A DNA stretch of 64,000 bases from Schistocerca nitens (GCF_023898315.1 NC_064615.1:1186823413-1186887412); one strand, 5' to 3'; positions 33,769 through 45,150 are shown, counted from the first letter of the stretch. Translations and numbers: made by a program. The notes: generated from the sequence alone by a model not told the origin.

Positions 33769-33983
33769 TAAAATTGCTACACCACGAAGATAACGTGCTA
33801 CAGACGCGAAATTTAACCGACAGGAAGAAGATGCTGTGATACGCAAATGATTAGCTTTTCAGAGCATTCACCCTAGGTTGGCGCCGGTGGCGACACCTAC
33901 AACGTGCTGACATGAGGAAAGTTTCCAACCGATTTCTCATACACAAACAGCAGTTGACCGGCGTTGCCCCGTGAAACGTTGTT

Positions 33984-35007
33984 GTGATGCCTCGTGTTAA
34001 GAGGAGAAATGCGTACCATCACGTTTCTGACTTTGATAAAGGTCGGATTGTAGCCTATCGCGATTGTGGTTTATCGTATCGCGACATTGCTGCTCGCGTT
34101 GGTCGAGATCCAATGACTGTTACCAGAATATGGAATCGGTGGGTTCAGGAGGGAAATACGGAACGCCGTGCTGGATCCCACCGGCCAGTCGAGATGACAG
34201 GCATCTAATCCGCATGGCTGTAACGGATCGTGCAGCCACGTCTCGATCCCTGAGTCAACAGATGGGGACGTTTGCAAGACAACAACCATCTGCACGAACA
34301 GTTCGACGACGTTTACAGCAGCATGGACTATCAGCTCGGAGATCGTGCCTGCGGTACCCTTAACGCTGCATCACAGACAGGAGCGCCTGCGATGGTGTAC
34401 TCAACGACGAAACTGGGTGCACGAATGGCAAAACGTCATTTTTCGGATGAATCCAAGTTCTGTTTACAGCATCATGATGGTCGCATCCGTGTTTGGCGAC
34501 ATCGCGGTGAACGCGCATTGGAAGCTTGTATTCGTCATCGCCATACTGGCTATCACCCGGCGTGATGGTATGGGGTGACATTGGTTCCACGTCTCGGTCA
34601 CCTCTTGTTCGCACTGACGGCACTTTGAACAGTGGACGTTACATTTCAGATGTGTTACAACGCGTGGCTTCATTCGATACCTTCGAAACCCTACATTTCA
34701 GCAGGATAATGCACGACCGCATGTTGCAGATCCTGTACGAGCCTTTCTGGATACAGAAAATGTTCGACTGCTGCCCTGACCAGCACATTCTCCAGATCTC
34801 TCACCAACTGAAAACGTCTGGTCAATGGTGGCCGACCAACTGGCTCGTCACAATACGCCAGTCACTACTCTTGATGAACTGTGGTATCGTGTTGAAGCTG
34901 CATGGGCAGTTGTACCTGTACACGCCATCCAAGCTCTGTTTGACTCAATGCCCAGGCGTATCAAGGCCGTTATTACGGCTAGAGGTGGTTGTTTCGGGTA
35001 CTGATTT
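33984..35007 (+). pseudogene. Tc1-like transposase (DD34E type), multiply frameshifted
   Basis: The start is intact: MPRVKRRNAYHHVSDFDKGR with the first helix-turn-helix (YRDIAARVGRDPMTVTRIWN). Later segments lie in all three frames: RHLIRMAVTDRAATSRSLSQ, FSDESKFCLQHHDGRIRVW (first Asp), the DNARPHVADP region (second Asp, about 34709) and SPTENVWSMVADQL (catalytic Glu region). At least four frameshifts are needed to connect them. Family role: cut-and-paste at TA sites. Confidence 0.82.
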
Positions 35008-35079
35008 CTCAGGATCTATGCACCCAAACTGCGTGAAAATGTAATCACATGTCAGTTCGAGTATAATATATTTGTCCAA

Positions 35080-35286
35080 ATGGTTCAAAATGGTTCAAAT
35101 GGCTCTGAGCACTATGGGACTCAACATCTTAGGTCATAAGTCCCCTAGAACTTAGAACTACTTAAACCTAACTAACCTAAGGACATCACACACACCCATG
35201 CCCGAGGCAGGATTCGAACCTGCGACCGTAGCAGTCCCGCGGTTCCGGACTGCAGCGCCAGAACCGCACGGCCACATCGGCCGGCC
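35080..35286 (-). mobile_element. tRNA-headed SINE, type A', inside the Tc1 right part
   Basis: Full length, near-identical to the 33574-33768 copy through the body. Target duplications atatatttgtccaa at 35066-35079 and 35287-35300. The tail carries an extra CAAAATGGTT unit. Confidence 0.93.
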
Positions 35287-35374
35287 ATATATTTGTCCAA
35301 TGAATACCCGTTTATCATATGCATTTCTTCTTGGTGTAGCAATTTTAATGGCCAGTAGTGTACATGACGCATGT

Positions 35375-35548
35375 ACAGGTACAGGTTGTCTGGGTCGGAC
35401 CGTGAACCGTACTCGGTTAGTCAAATGGTAAGGCGATCGCTTGCGGGGAAATCGGGGTTTGAGTCCCGTTCCGGCACAATTTTTTATTGTGGTCATTCCA
35501 TTATACAGCTGATGGTAGTTCATATTCGCAAATGCGAATACATTTCTT
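35375..35548 (+). mobile_element. tRNA-headed SINE, type D
   Basis: Head GGTTAGTCAAATGGTAAGGC, B box GGTTTGAGTCCCG at about 35457-35469, body attgtggtcattccattata and gtagttcatattcgc. Same family as 33245-33485. Confidence 0.75.
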
Positions 35549-36530
35549 GTATTTCATGACGGCTGATGTCGCTGTAGTGCCTTTTCCTTCGGACATGCAT
35601 GCATGTATGAATGAACTCTGCATCATAATTCGGAATAACACGTAGGCATTGCAATATCGCGAAACTGAATATTTAGTCTGGATATCCCCAGTCTTGATAA
35701 CAACACTCAAACTATGCGAAAAGAAAAAAAACACTAAGAAGTAAACATACCCGAGGCTTTGAATATGTTGTAGTGTAGAGCAAAATCAGAGACATATTTT
35801 TTATACCTGCCCATGCAGCCATTAAGGGGGTGAAACATCCCCTTGAAAAAAATTTAGGTAAATATTTCTTCACGAATATTGTTGAAACGGTGACAGTTAT
35901 TATTAAAAAAATTTCGAATAAAAGTTTTAGGGTATTTAATGTACGTTACAATGATGCAAGATGCATCCACATATACAATACCAAATTCAATTATATTTGA
36001 TGAAGTAGTATTCCAAAGATGCAATTGTCAGAAATAAGCTAGAAATATCTCTATATCGCTTGTAACACGCCGGGGGTACAACTGGTGGGGGACCCTTAAA
36101 CCGTTCTCGCTATGACCATGCGAATTCTCCACACCACTCCCGCGGAGGTCGTATTTATTATTTCTGTTCGACACTGCTGCTGGCTTGCCTGATATTATGT
36201 ATATAAATATGGAAGAGGGTTTAGGGGCGCCACTCAGCACTAAAAACAACACTGTCCTATGTCCGGTAAGAACAACTACACTCTGAGACGATAAAATAGC
36301 AGTTTACACTGTTTGCACACTAAGTCGTAAGTGTTGATGCCAATTAACATTCTTGCTGATTTGATGAGTGGTAATAATTATTATTCCCTTATTACTACAG
36401 TATTCTTGACGATGTTAATGTCTGTCACTACTGTACTTCACGCCGCCACACGTATTTCGCAGTGTTACTCTGGCCGAACCTTCGGTGATGATCCACAGGC
36501 AATGACGATGATTATCTGTCCACAATACAA
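35549..36530. other. intronic sequence without recognised features
   Basis: AT-rich; the ORF at 36331-36681 partly overlaps the following mariner TIR and shows no known motif. Confidence 0.35.
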
Positions 36531-36689
36531 GGCGTACGTAAAGTCCGGGAACACGTCCAATTATTTATTGCACAAGAACCAAACCTTGTACAGATATAAT
36601 ACATATGTCATTTTGAAGAGAAACCCTGAAAGTTTTTTCTCGTGTATATCGCCACAGCGTAGTTTGTTAATAAGTCGATAGTCGCAAAC

Positions 36690-37130
36690 ATGGCTAGCTC
36701 AGGTGCGGAGTCAGCTTCTGTGTGTTTGAGTTCGACAAAAACAAGTATGCTACAGCTGTTCAACGGATGTTTAGAACCAAGTACGGTAAGAAGCCACCTA
36801 CAAGGAAGGCCATTTACCACTGGCACAACAAGTTCGTTACGACGGGTTGCTTGTGCCCGGCAAAGAGTAGCGGACGTCCCAGTGTTCAAAAATTTTCAAA
36901 TGTGTGTGAATTCCTAAGGGACCAAACTGCTTAGGTCATCGTTCCCTAGACGACGCACACACTACCTAAACTAACTTATGCTAAGAACAACACACACACC
37001 CATGCCCGAGGGAGGATTCGAACCTCCGGCGGCAATCAGTGGCACGGCGGAAGTGAATGTGGAGCGCGTGCGAGAGACATTCATAAGGAGTCGAAAGAAG
37101 TCGGTGCGTCGTGCATCCCGCATATCGAAT
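36690..37130 (+). pseudogene. mariner-like transposase N-terminus, split by SINE
   Basis: 36722-36890 encodes FDKNKYATAVQRMFRTKYGK, TRKAIYHWHNKFVTTGCLCP and SSGRPSVQ (first helix-turn-helix and GRPS linker). 37050-37125 encodes NVERVRETFIRSRKKSVRRASR (second part; quoted in two overlapping blocks it runs NVERVRETFIRS and RKKSVRRASR). The SINE lies between. No DDE residues remain. Confidence 0.7.
36888..37035 (-). mobile_element. partial tRNA-headed SINE, type C
   Basis: Minus strand: B box GGTTCGAATCC, then GGGCATGGGTGTGTGTG and a body ending taggaattcacacacattt. The upstream half of the tRNA head is missing. Related to the complete copy at 58.7-58.9 kb. Confidence 0.7.
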
Positions 37131-37550
37131 GTCTGTAAAAAACTTACAGAGTTTCTCTTTAAAATGCAATATGTATGACATCTGTACAATGTTTAGTTCT
37201 TGCGCATTAAATAACTGATAGTGTTCCCGTACTTTATGTGCAGCCTGTATTATCACTAGGGAGAGCGTACGCGTAACCGACACGACGCGGGTGATTGTTG
37301 ATGATGCGGAAGCGGAATGGTCGAACGAAAGTTCTTACCTCACCACGTACACGCAGATATGTGGTACCAGTCCTTAGGCTCTTTTAATAATACAACACTG
37401 CTCATAAAAGTTAATTTACAGTTCACAGTCTTCACTCGTGCGAGCGTGCGTGTAACCGCGGAAATGCGATGACCGAACGCATGTCATCACGCTCCCTACA
37501 AGGAACTGGCACTTGTTACTCTCCTTTGTGGTAAACTATTTTACTGATTC

Positions 37551-40415
37551 ACATTAGTTTCATTCAGTGATGTCAGATCACTTAATCGGGCAGGTAGGTT
37601 AGAAAATTTAAAAAGGGAAATGGATAGGTTAAAGTTAGATATAGTGGGAATTAGTGAAGTTCGGTGGCAGGAGGAACAAGACTTTTGGTCAGGTGATTAC
37701 AGGGTTATAAATACAAAATCAAATAGGGGTAATGCAGGAGTAGGTTTAATAATGAATAAAAAAATAGGAGTGCGGGTTAGCTACTACAAACAGCATAGTG
37801 AACGCATTATTGTGGCCAAGATAGACACAAAGCCCATGCCTACTACAGTAGTACAACTTTATATGCCAACTAGCTCTGCAGATGATGAAGAAATAGATGA
37901 AATGTATGACGAGATAAAAGAAATTATTCAGGTAGTGAAGGGAGACGAAAATTTAATAGTCATGGGTGACTGGAATTCGTCAGTAGGAAAAGGGAGAGAA
38001 GGAAACATAGTAGGTGAATATGGATTGGGGGGAAGGAATGAAAGAGGAAGCCGCCTTGTAGAATTTTGCACAGAGCATAACTTAATCATAGCTAACACTT
38101 GGTTCAAGAATCATGAAAGGAGGCTGTATACATGGAAGAAGCCAGGAGATACTGACAGGTTTCAGATAGATTATATAATGGTAAGACAGAGATTTAGGAA
38201 CCAGGTTTTAAATTGTAAGACATTTCCTGGGGCAGATGTGGATTCTGACCACAATCTATTGGTTATGAACTGCAGATTGAAACTGAAGAAACTGCAAAAA
38301 GGTGGGAATTTAAGGAGATGGGACCTGGATAAACTGAAAGAACCAGAGGTTGTACAGAGTTTCAGGGAGAGCATAAGGGAACAATTGACAGGAATGGGGG
38401 AAAGAAATACAGTAGAAGAAGAATGGGTAGCTCTGAGGGATGAAGTGGTGAAGGCAGCAGACGATCAAGTAGGTAAAAAGACGAGGGCTAATAGAAATCC
38501 TTGGGTAACAGAAGAAATATTGAATTTAATTGATGAAAGGAGAAAATATAAAAATGCACTAAATGAAGCAGGCAAAAAGGAATACAAACGTCTCAAAAAT
38601 GAGATCGACAGGAAGTGCAAAATAGCTAAGCAGGGATGGCTAGAGGACAAATGTAAGGATGTAGAGGCTTGTCTCACTAGGGGTAAGATAGATACTGCCT
38701 ACAGGAAAATTAAAGAGACCTTTGGAGAGAAGAGAACCACTTGTATGAATATCAAGAACTCAGATGGAAACCCAGTTCTAAGCAAAGAAGGGAAGGTAGA
38801 AAGGTGGAAGGAGTATATAGAGGGTTTATACAAGGGAGATGTACTTGAGGACAATATTATGGAAATGGAAGAGGATGTAGATGAAGACGAAATGGGAGAT
38901 AAGATACTGCGTGAAGAGTTTGACAGAGCACTGAAAGACCTGAGTCGAAACAAGGCCCCGGGAGTAGACAACATTCCACTAGAACTACTGATGGCCTCGG
39001 GAGAGCCAGTCATGACAAAACTCTACCATCTGGTGAGCAAGATGTATGAGACAGGCGAAATACCCTCAGACTTCAAGAAGAACATAATAATTCCAATCCC
39101 AAAGAAAGCAGGTGTTGACAGATGTGAAAATTACCGAACTATCAGTTTAATAAGTCACAGCTGCAAAATACTAACGCGAATTCTTTACAGACGAATGGAA
39201 AAACTGGTAGAAGCTGACCTCGGGGAAGATCAGTTTGGATTCCGTAGGAATGTTGGAACACGTGAGGCAATACTGACCTTACGACTTATCTTGGAAGAAA
39301 GATTAAGAAAAGGCAAACCTACGATTCTAGCATTTGTAGACTTAGAGAAAGCTTTTGACAATGTTGACTGGAATACTCTCTTTCAAATTCTGAAGGTGGC
39401 AGGGGTAAAATACAGGGAGCGAAAGGCTATTTACAATTTGTACAGAAACCAGATGGCAGTTATAAGAGTCGAGGGGCATGAAAGGGAAGCAGTGGTTGGG
39501 AAAGGAGTGAGACAGGGTTGTAGCGTCTCCCCGATGTTATTCAATCTGTATATTGAGCAAGCAGTAAAGGAAACAAAAGAAAAATTCGGAGTAGGTATTA
39601 AAATTCATGGAGAAGAAGTAAAAACTTTGAGGTTCGCCGATGACATTGTAATTCTGTCAGAGACAGCAAAGGACTTGGAAGAGCAGTTAAACGGAATGGA
39701 CAGTGTCTTGAAAGGAGGATATAAGATGAACATCAACAAAAGCAAAACGAGGATAATGGACTGTAGTCAAATTAAGTCGGGTGATGATGAGGGAATTAGA
39801 TTAGGAAATGAGACACTTAAAGTAGTAAAGGAGTTTTGCTATTTAGGGAGTAAAATAACCGATGATGGTCGAAGTAGAGAGGATATAAAATGTAGACTGG
39901 CAATGGCAAGGAAAGCGTTTCTCAAGAAGAGAAATTTGTTAACATCGAGTATAGATTTAGGTGTCAGGAAGTCGTTTCTGAAAGTATTTGTATGGAGTGT
40001 AGCCATGTATGGAAGTGAGACATGGACGATAACTAGTTTGGACAAGAAGAGAATAGAAGCTTTCGAAATGTGGTGCTACAGAAGAATGCTGAAGATGAGG
40101 TGGGTAGATCACGTAACTAATGAGGATGTATTGAATAGGATTGGAGAGAAGAGAAGTTTGTGGGACAACTTGACTAGAAGAAGGGATCGGTTGGTAGGAC
40201 ATGTTCTGAGGCATCAAGGGATCACAAATTTAGCATTGGAGGGCAGCGTGGAGGGTAAAAATCGTAGAGGGAGACCAAGAGATCAATACACTAAGCAGAT
40301 TCAGAAGGATGTAGGTTGCAGTAGGTACTGGGAGATGAAGAAGCTTGCACAGGATAGAGTAGCATGGAGAGCTGCATCAAACCCGTCTCAGGACTGAAGA
40401 CCACAACAACAACAG
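37551..40415 (+). mobile_element. RTE-like LINE, nearly full-length with intact ORF
   Basis: The open frame begins upstream of the first ATG (in-frame residues DVRSLNRAGRLENLKRE precede it) and the copy ends in an AAC-repeat tail after ggactgaagaccacaac. The 5' end is truncated at the very start of the endonuclease. I could not find convincing target duplications. Several decayed relatives lie elsewhere in the window, so this is one of the youngest insertions. Confidence 0.88.
37620..40397 (+). CDS. RTE-like LINE endonuclease-reverse transcriptase (925 aa, intact)
   Basis: An apurinic-type endonuclease occupies residues about 1-225: GISEVRWQ (Glu), MGDWNSSVGKG (Asp/Asn), QIDYIMV and DVDSDHNLLV (Asp-His). 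A linker follows. The RT spans about 440-710 with NKAPGVDNIPLELL, NYRTISLISHSCKI, FVDLEKAFDNVDW (motif A), GVRQGCSVSPMLFNLYIE (motif B) and RFADDIVILSE (motif C). The C-terminal region has SETWTITSLDKKRIEAFEMW and GRPRDQYTKQIQKD. There is no stop or frameshift across 925 codons. Such proteins nick the target and prime reverse transcription there. Family assignment (RTE superfamily) is from motifs and the AAC tail; the extreme N-terminus with the conserved Asn is missing or changed. Confidence 0.9.
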   Translation: MDRLKLDIVGISEVRWQEEQDFWSGDYRVINTKSNRGNAGVGLIMNKKIGVRVSYYKQHSERIIVAKIDTKPMPTTVVQLYMPTSSADDEEIDEMYDEIKEIIQVVKGDENLIVMGDWNSSVGKGREGNIVGEYGLGGRNERGSRLVEFCTEHNLIIANTWFKNHERRLYTWKKPGDTDRFQIDYIMVRQRFRNQVLNCKTFPGADVDSDHNLLVMNCRLKLKKLQKGGNLRRWDLDKLKEPEVVQSFRESIREQLTGMGERNTVEEEWVALRDEVVKAADDQVGKKTRANRNPWVTEEILNLIDERRKYKNALNEAGKKEYKRLKNEIDRKCKIAKQGWLEDKCKDVEACLTRGKIDTAYRKIKETFGEKRTTCMNIKNSDGNPVLSKEGKVERWKEYIEGLYKGDVLEDNIMEMEEDVDEDEMGDKILREEFDRALKDLSRNKAPGVDNIPLELLMASGEPVMTKLYHLVSKMYETGEIPSDFKKNIIIPIPKKAGVDRCENYRTISLISHSCKILTRILYRRMEKLVEADLGEDQFGFRRNVGTREAILTLRLILEERLRKGKPTILAFVDLEKAFDNVDWNTLFQILKVAGVKYRERKAIYNLYRNQMAVIRVEGHEREAVVGKGVRQGCSVSPMLFNLYIEQAVKETKEKFGVGIKIHGEEVKTLRFADDIVILSETAKDLEEQLNGMDSVLKGGYKMNINKSKTRIMDCSQIKSGDDEGIRLGNETLKVVKEFCYLGSKITDDGRSREDIKCRLAMARKAFLKKRNLLTSSIDLGVRKSFLKVFVWSVAMYGSETWTITSLDKKRIEAFEMWCYRRMLKMRWVDHVTNEDVLNRIGEKRSLWDNLTRRRDRLVGHVLRHQGITNLALEGSVEGKNRRGRPRDQYTKQIQKDVGCSRYWEMKKLAQDRVAWRAASNPSQD

Positions 40416-40419
40416 GGTA

Positions 40420-41473
40420 CGACACGCAAACGGGCAGATACTCAAATACGTTAACGGTGGCAATGCTCATACATAATTACTTCCTTACGCACTTTTCACT
40501 GAATCCACTTCCGTATCTCATTATTTCACAATAATAGTACTTGCAGCCACAGAGTTACCGCACAACACAACACAGCAGCTCCATGTCTCGTGCTTGACTC
40601 TGCAATGCAGCCACTCGCAAAGATGCTCCGCAACGAAGCCAACGATATGACAATACGGTTACACGCTGTACGCGCGACCGATAACTATCCTTTTCAATGA
40701 CAGTTGTCATGTTGGTTGTTCAAAATGTCTTCCCAACATAAATATAGTCTAAATGTAAATTCTACATATATTGTTCTAATTCTGCTCTCTTTCCCTCGGC
40801 CGACCAACATCGTCCGAGCAGCGGAGTGGGGGGAAGTGATGTGAGCCGTCAGGGTAACGACAAGTTCGCATCACCGACTGGACTGTGAAGGCAGTGTTGC
40901 CAACAGTTAAAGTGAGCTTCCCACCAGCTTCAGGTGCAAAAACAACTAACAAAAATGCCTCTATTCTCATAATCGCTAAAATTTCCACAAATTTTTTTAA
41001 TTATTATGAAAGAAAACAATAAGTATATTTCTAATTAGTTTCCTTTATTATTAAGTAATAAAATATTCACAATCATTAAAATAACATACAATAAATAAAT
41101 CAGCAAGTCAAGGAAAAGGACATACAAAAAGTTCTATAACAACAACTAATTATTTAAATGAATTCGGCTTCTTCATATGAATCATTTGTCTGCATCATCA
41201 TCATTATCATCAGTTTCAGATTGATACGATTCTTTGGTATCGATTTGTTTTACAACGTTTTTTGGAATTTCATATTCGTTGCAGCATTTGCCTTCCAACC
41301 TCAAACCACAACGTATTATTAATACAGCAGTTAAAATATTTAACTTCATTGTATTCCTCTGCTTGTTTTTTTATCACGTTCATACTCCTAAATAGCCTCT
41401 CAAGATCGGCATTGGAATGAGGCAGTGCTAGGAGAGGAGTCGTAAAAGTTGCTCGTGAAATGAACCATAACTT
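40420..41473. other. intronic sequence without recognised features
   Basis: No repeat boundary or protein motif recognised; AT-rich from 40980 onward. Confidence 0.35.
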
Positions 41474-42345
41474 TTCTTCTTCTTCTTTTAGTGTTTAATC
41501 CTTGAGGTTGGTTTGCAGCAGAGCGCTATTCCTCTCCTCTGTCTACCTTCCTTTTCATTTCCACGTATGTGTACATGATCTGTTGCATGTATGATAACCT
41601 TGGTCACCCTCGCCGATTCCTTCCCTCAATAGCTCCTTCTGCTATTGTTCCAATGATGTTGTTGTGTCGTAGTGTGTGCCCTATAAGTCTGTCTCTTCTT
41701 GTCTGGATGTGCCTCCTGTACTCTTCTAAGCACCTCTTCATTTGTTACGTTGTCTCTCCAGCTGAACTTCATGGTTCTTCTACAGCACCACATCTCCAGG
41801 GCCTCTAGCCGTCCTCTCTCTCCTCTTCCCATTGTCCAAGCTTCACATCCGTATAGGGCCACACTCCAAACGAAAGCTTTCACGATACGTTTCCTTATTT
41901 TCAGACTGATGTTTTCCGATTAAATGCAATTTTGACCTTTTGTATTCTGCTCGCAATTTCTCTTCGGCTTCTACCACCCTTTGTGATTTTGCTTCCCAGG
42001 TAAGTAAATTCCTCTATCAGTTCCAGCTCCTCTATTCCAATTCTCATTCTCAGAGGTTCATATTCTGCTCCTGTACAGCATACCATCACTTTAGACTCTT
42101 TCTTGTTTATTCTCTTTCCATACTGATTGCACAGAATCCTTTTCATTGTTCTGAGGACTTCCTCTAGATCTTCTTTTGTCTCCGTGACTATAGCAATATC
42201 ATCTGCATGACATAGCATGTCTATCTTCTGCATGTAAACGATGCCAGTATCTTCTGTAAAATTTTCCGGAGATAAAATAGTCCCCCAATCGGATTTCCGG
42301 GTGGGGACTGCAAAAGATACAGACAAGGAAAAGAATCCCAATTTC
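41474..42345 (-). mobile_element. second RTE-like LINE family, 3' fragment
   Basis: The minus-strand 3' end has an AAG-repeat tail (41476-41490), unlike the AAC tail of the other family. Frame 42341-41901 has MLCHADDIAIVTETKEDLEE (motif C as HADD) and FTYLGSKITKGGRSRREI. Frame 41883-41626 has FVWSVALYGCEAWTMGRG and EMWCCRRTMKFSW. One frameshift near 41900 and the loss of everything upstream of motif C make it a remnant. Confidence 0.8.
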
Positions 42346-42349
42346 CGAA

Positions 42350-43167
42350 GTATAACTAAGTGCTACTAAATACTGTTCATTCTACAGGGGTCTCCGCGTG
42401 TAGTCTATCGAGTGTGATGGTTCATTTGATGTCACATTGTAATGCATCGGTGTTGTCTTCACAGTAAAAGTTAAATATTGCTGAAATCAAATAAAGTAGA
42501 AATAACAAATTTCGAAACATATAAATAGCTTAGTGGTTGAGAGATCACATTTTCGGTAAATGAAACTGAATTCTACTAAAGCACTATAAAATCCACCAGT
42601 CACTGGAAGCAATATTTTGCCACTAAAAGAAGGGTAGAAACCACCAGTTCTAGTGGGAAATCCGCTAAGTTGGCAACACTGTCTGCTGAGTGTTGGACGT
42701 GCTATCTACCGTTTCTCTCAGTTTACGATATACGACAAAGAGCAGGGACGGATTCCTGACTGTAAATGGAGGAAAAAAGATCTTACGAACATGTGCCCGG
42801 AAATGCATCGTCAGAATGGTCCGGTATTCAGGTCGGGAAGAAGCCGAGATGGTGTCTGTGTACGGCCAAGCAGATGGAAATGGTCGAGAGGAAGAATCCC
42901 TGCACGTCCGCCTGTCTGAAAAGGACCCGTGACCACACAACAGCCCAAAATGGGCTTGAAATGTGGTCAGCATCTGCGAGTGTACTTGTTGGGTATATCT
43001 GTGCTGCCTCGATCGTTTTCATCTGCTTGACCGTACACAAACACAACCTCGACTCAACTTGCTGCTTACAGTACGCTGCGTCAACCACACAGCCAGCAAC
43101 ACACAAGGAAGAGACGGCACGTGGCCAGAGGAATCCGTCACTTCAGTTTGTCCGTTACATTAATGCA
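42350..43167. other. unrecognised stretch with overlapping ORFs
   Basis: A 146-codon ORF at 42766-43206 runs into the palindromic element and has no recognisable domain; several overlapping frames are also open here, so it is probably chance. Confidence 0.3.
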
Positions 43168-43171
43168 CATA

Positions 43172-44033
43172 CAGGGTGGACCATTTTAGTCCATAATGAG
43201 GAATAACTCGGAATAGAGATGAGATACAGCAAACTATTTTTGGCAGATGTTACAGGTAGCAAAGGGGGTCACGTACTGCCACTAATGGCCATGACCTTGA
43301 ATTTTCGAAGTGGTTATGGATATTTTTTAAATGAGAACCCTAATACTTTATTTAAGATTCGAAAAGAATGGCAAACTTTACGCATAAAATGATACATTAT
43401 TCAGGGTCATGGAAAGGTTCACTGAAGGTCAAGCAAGCAGATATGTTTTTAGTTCTAGTAAGGATTATCCCGAAATAGAGAAGGAACTCAGCAAAGTACA
43501 GTGTTAGATACAAATTGGAAGGGGCATCCCGAGGAATGAGAGGCGCGGCGGGTCACTCGACGACCTTAAATCAATGATCCACGTTTTATTTACGTTTGTT
43601 CTATCTCGCAAATGTCAAAATAACATTTATACGTTGTCATGTATTTATTTCTACCAATAAAAACGTTAATTAAAACTTGAAGTTCAAATCTCTGTTCATT
43701 CTTTCCAAATCTTAAGACACAAATAGGGATTTCCATGAAACAAAATTCAACCTTCGAATGACCTTCGACGGTTACCTTTAAGAAGACGCTTATTGGTAAA
43801 GATATGTGACCCCTTACGCCCCCTCCAGTTTGTATCTAACTGTATTCTGCTTTATACCTCCTCTATTCGAAATTAATCCCTACTTGAACTAAAATCAATC
43901 AAATTCGAGGTCACGGCCATTACCAGAAATGTGTGACTCTCTTTGTAACCTACAACTTTTATCTAAACCACTTCGTTGTATTTCGCTTCCATCCCGAGTT
44001 ATTCCCCTTTATGGATTAAAACGGTCCACCCTG
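43172..44033. mobile_element. palindromic (foldback) DNA element with 4-bp target duplication
   Basis: Starts cagggtggaccattttagtc and ends with the matching reverse complement (gactaaaatgg side degenerate, ggtccaccctg exact). CATA flanks both ends (43168-43171 and 44034-44037). Inverted similarity continues inward for roughly 350 bp per arm: gttagatacaaattggaagg on the left against cctccagtttgtatctaac on the right. Non-coding. It is neither a TA-inserting mariner nor the Penelope-derived type. Confidence 0.75.
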
Positions 44034-44037
44034 CATA

Positions 44038-44689
44038 TATTTTTTGGATTTACTACGCACCAAGTTTGATAAGTCACAACTATGATAACTAGCAAGTAAA
44101 TTACTTTTGCATCACAGTTAGAACATTTGTTTAAAATTGCTGTTGAAAATGACATATTTATCGAAAGTCACATTACTCTAAGATTTTAAGATCCTATTCT
44201 AATTGAAGATCATCATGAAGAAGATTATGAAAAACGGTAATAGACGATAAAACAGCAAAACGCGAGATAGACCTAAAATATAAATAAAAACCCGTTACAT
44301 TTTGGCTCCCTGGTAAAGGCAAAATTGAAACCGTAAAACATTGATACAGAAATATCACAAAGAGAGAGATCTGTATAAATGGAAAGAACAAATTGCTGCA
44401 GGTGGGACGATAGTTGAAACGTTATCAGGTATTTCCGCATGATGTGGATATGAAGAGGTGGGCTTTACAAGCGAGGGATTATAGTAACTTATCACAACAT
44501 TTGTTCAAGGCTTCCTTCAAAATGGATTCATCACTTTAAAGTAAGACCACGGATTGTTAAAAGGAAAACCAAAAAATTCATCGCTCAAGCACAAATAGCG
44601 AGTAAAGAAGAATTGAGGGGAAAAGCCTACGAATTTGCGGAAATTGTGAAATCGAAAACTGTATAGACTGGAGAGGCCAATGTTTATAC
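44038..44689. other. intronic sequence without recognised features
   Basis: AT-rich; nothing recognised. Confidence 0.35.
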
Positions 44690-45150
44690 TTCTGGCCAGC
44701 CAGGTTTCAATCTGGAAATGCATGCAGGGCGAAAACTATCTTTATTTATTCATCAACATAAACTTTGTCCCTTTCAAAGTAATTCCCCTCAGATATAATA
44801 TGCTTGTGCAGCGCTTTTTCCAACCTCGGAAGCACTTTTGCAACTCTCTTTTCGTTATGGTTTTCAGCTCCTTCAGCGATTCTGTGTTGTCTCATCAATG
44901 GTGGCAAAGGACGTCTTTTCATGGTTCTCTTTAGCCTAAATAATAGAAAGAAGTTCAGCCCAGATAATAGAAAAAGTTCAGCCTAGATAATAGAAAGAAG
45001 TCTCAGGTTACCATGTCCAGCGAATACGGTGGCTGTATCAACATAATTGAGACGCCCGCTAAATTCGCTGGGCAGAACAGGTAATAATATTGTGGAAATG
45101 GCCAAATGCAACTCTTTCACGGCTGAAGGCCTCCAACGAGAAATCTTAAC
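44690..45150 (-). mobile_element. mariner C-terminal remnant containing a local triplication
   Basis: Minus strand: PPYSLDMVT then a stop, then DFFLLSRL (decayed PPYSPDLAP-DFFLFPRLK with the third catalytic Asp) at about 45035-44990. Then the 25-bp triplication, then sequence related to KGRRFATIDE and the C-terminus with HKHIISEGNYFEGDK at about 44830-44780. No other part of the element is present. Confidence 0.6.
44933..45002. repeat. three tandem copies of a 23-26-bp unit
   Basis: The unit agcctagataatagaaagaag occurs three times with small changes, within the mariner remnant at the point encoding the DFFLF motif. It looks like local slippage after the element died. Confidence 0.85.

Larger units (their letters stand above)
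33551..35360 (+). mobile_element. Tc1-like DNA transposon containing two SINEs
   Basis: Inverted ends cactactggccattaaaatt (right, read inward) and cacattactggccattaaaa (left), at TA sites 33549-33550 and 35361-35362. The left TIR is split by a SINE at 33574-33768 and the right part by a second SINE at 35080-35286. Without the SINEs the element is about 1.4 kb. It carries one degraded transposase. Confidence 0.85.
36535..37245 (+). mobile_element. internally deleted mariner-like element with a SINE fragment
   Basis: Inverted repeats of about 105 bp: left 36535-36640 (gtaaagtccgggaacac) and right 37135-37241 (gttcccgtactttat read inward). Between them only the N-terminal DNA-binding part of a transposase remains, split by a SINE remnant at about 36888-37035. 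The catalytic domain is deleted. Confidence 0.7.

Noticed and set aside
42766..43206. 146-codon ORF
   Set aside because: Several overlapping frames are open, there is no domain, and it crosses into the palindromic element.
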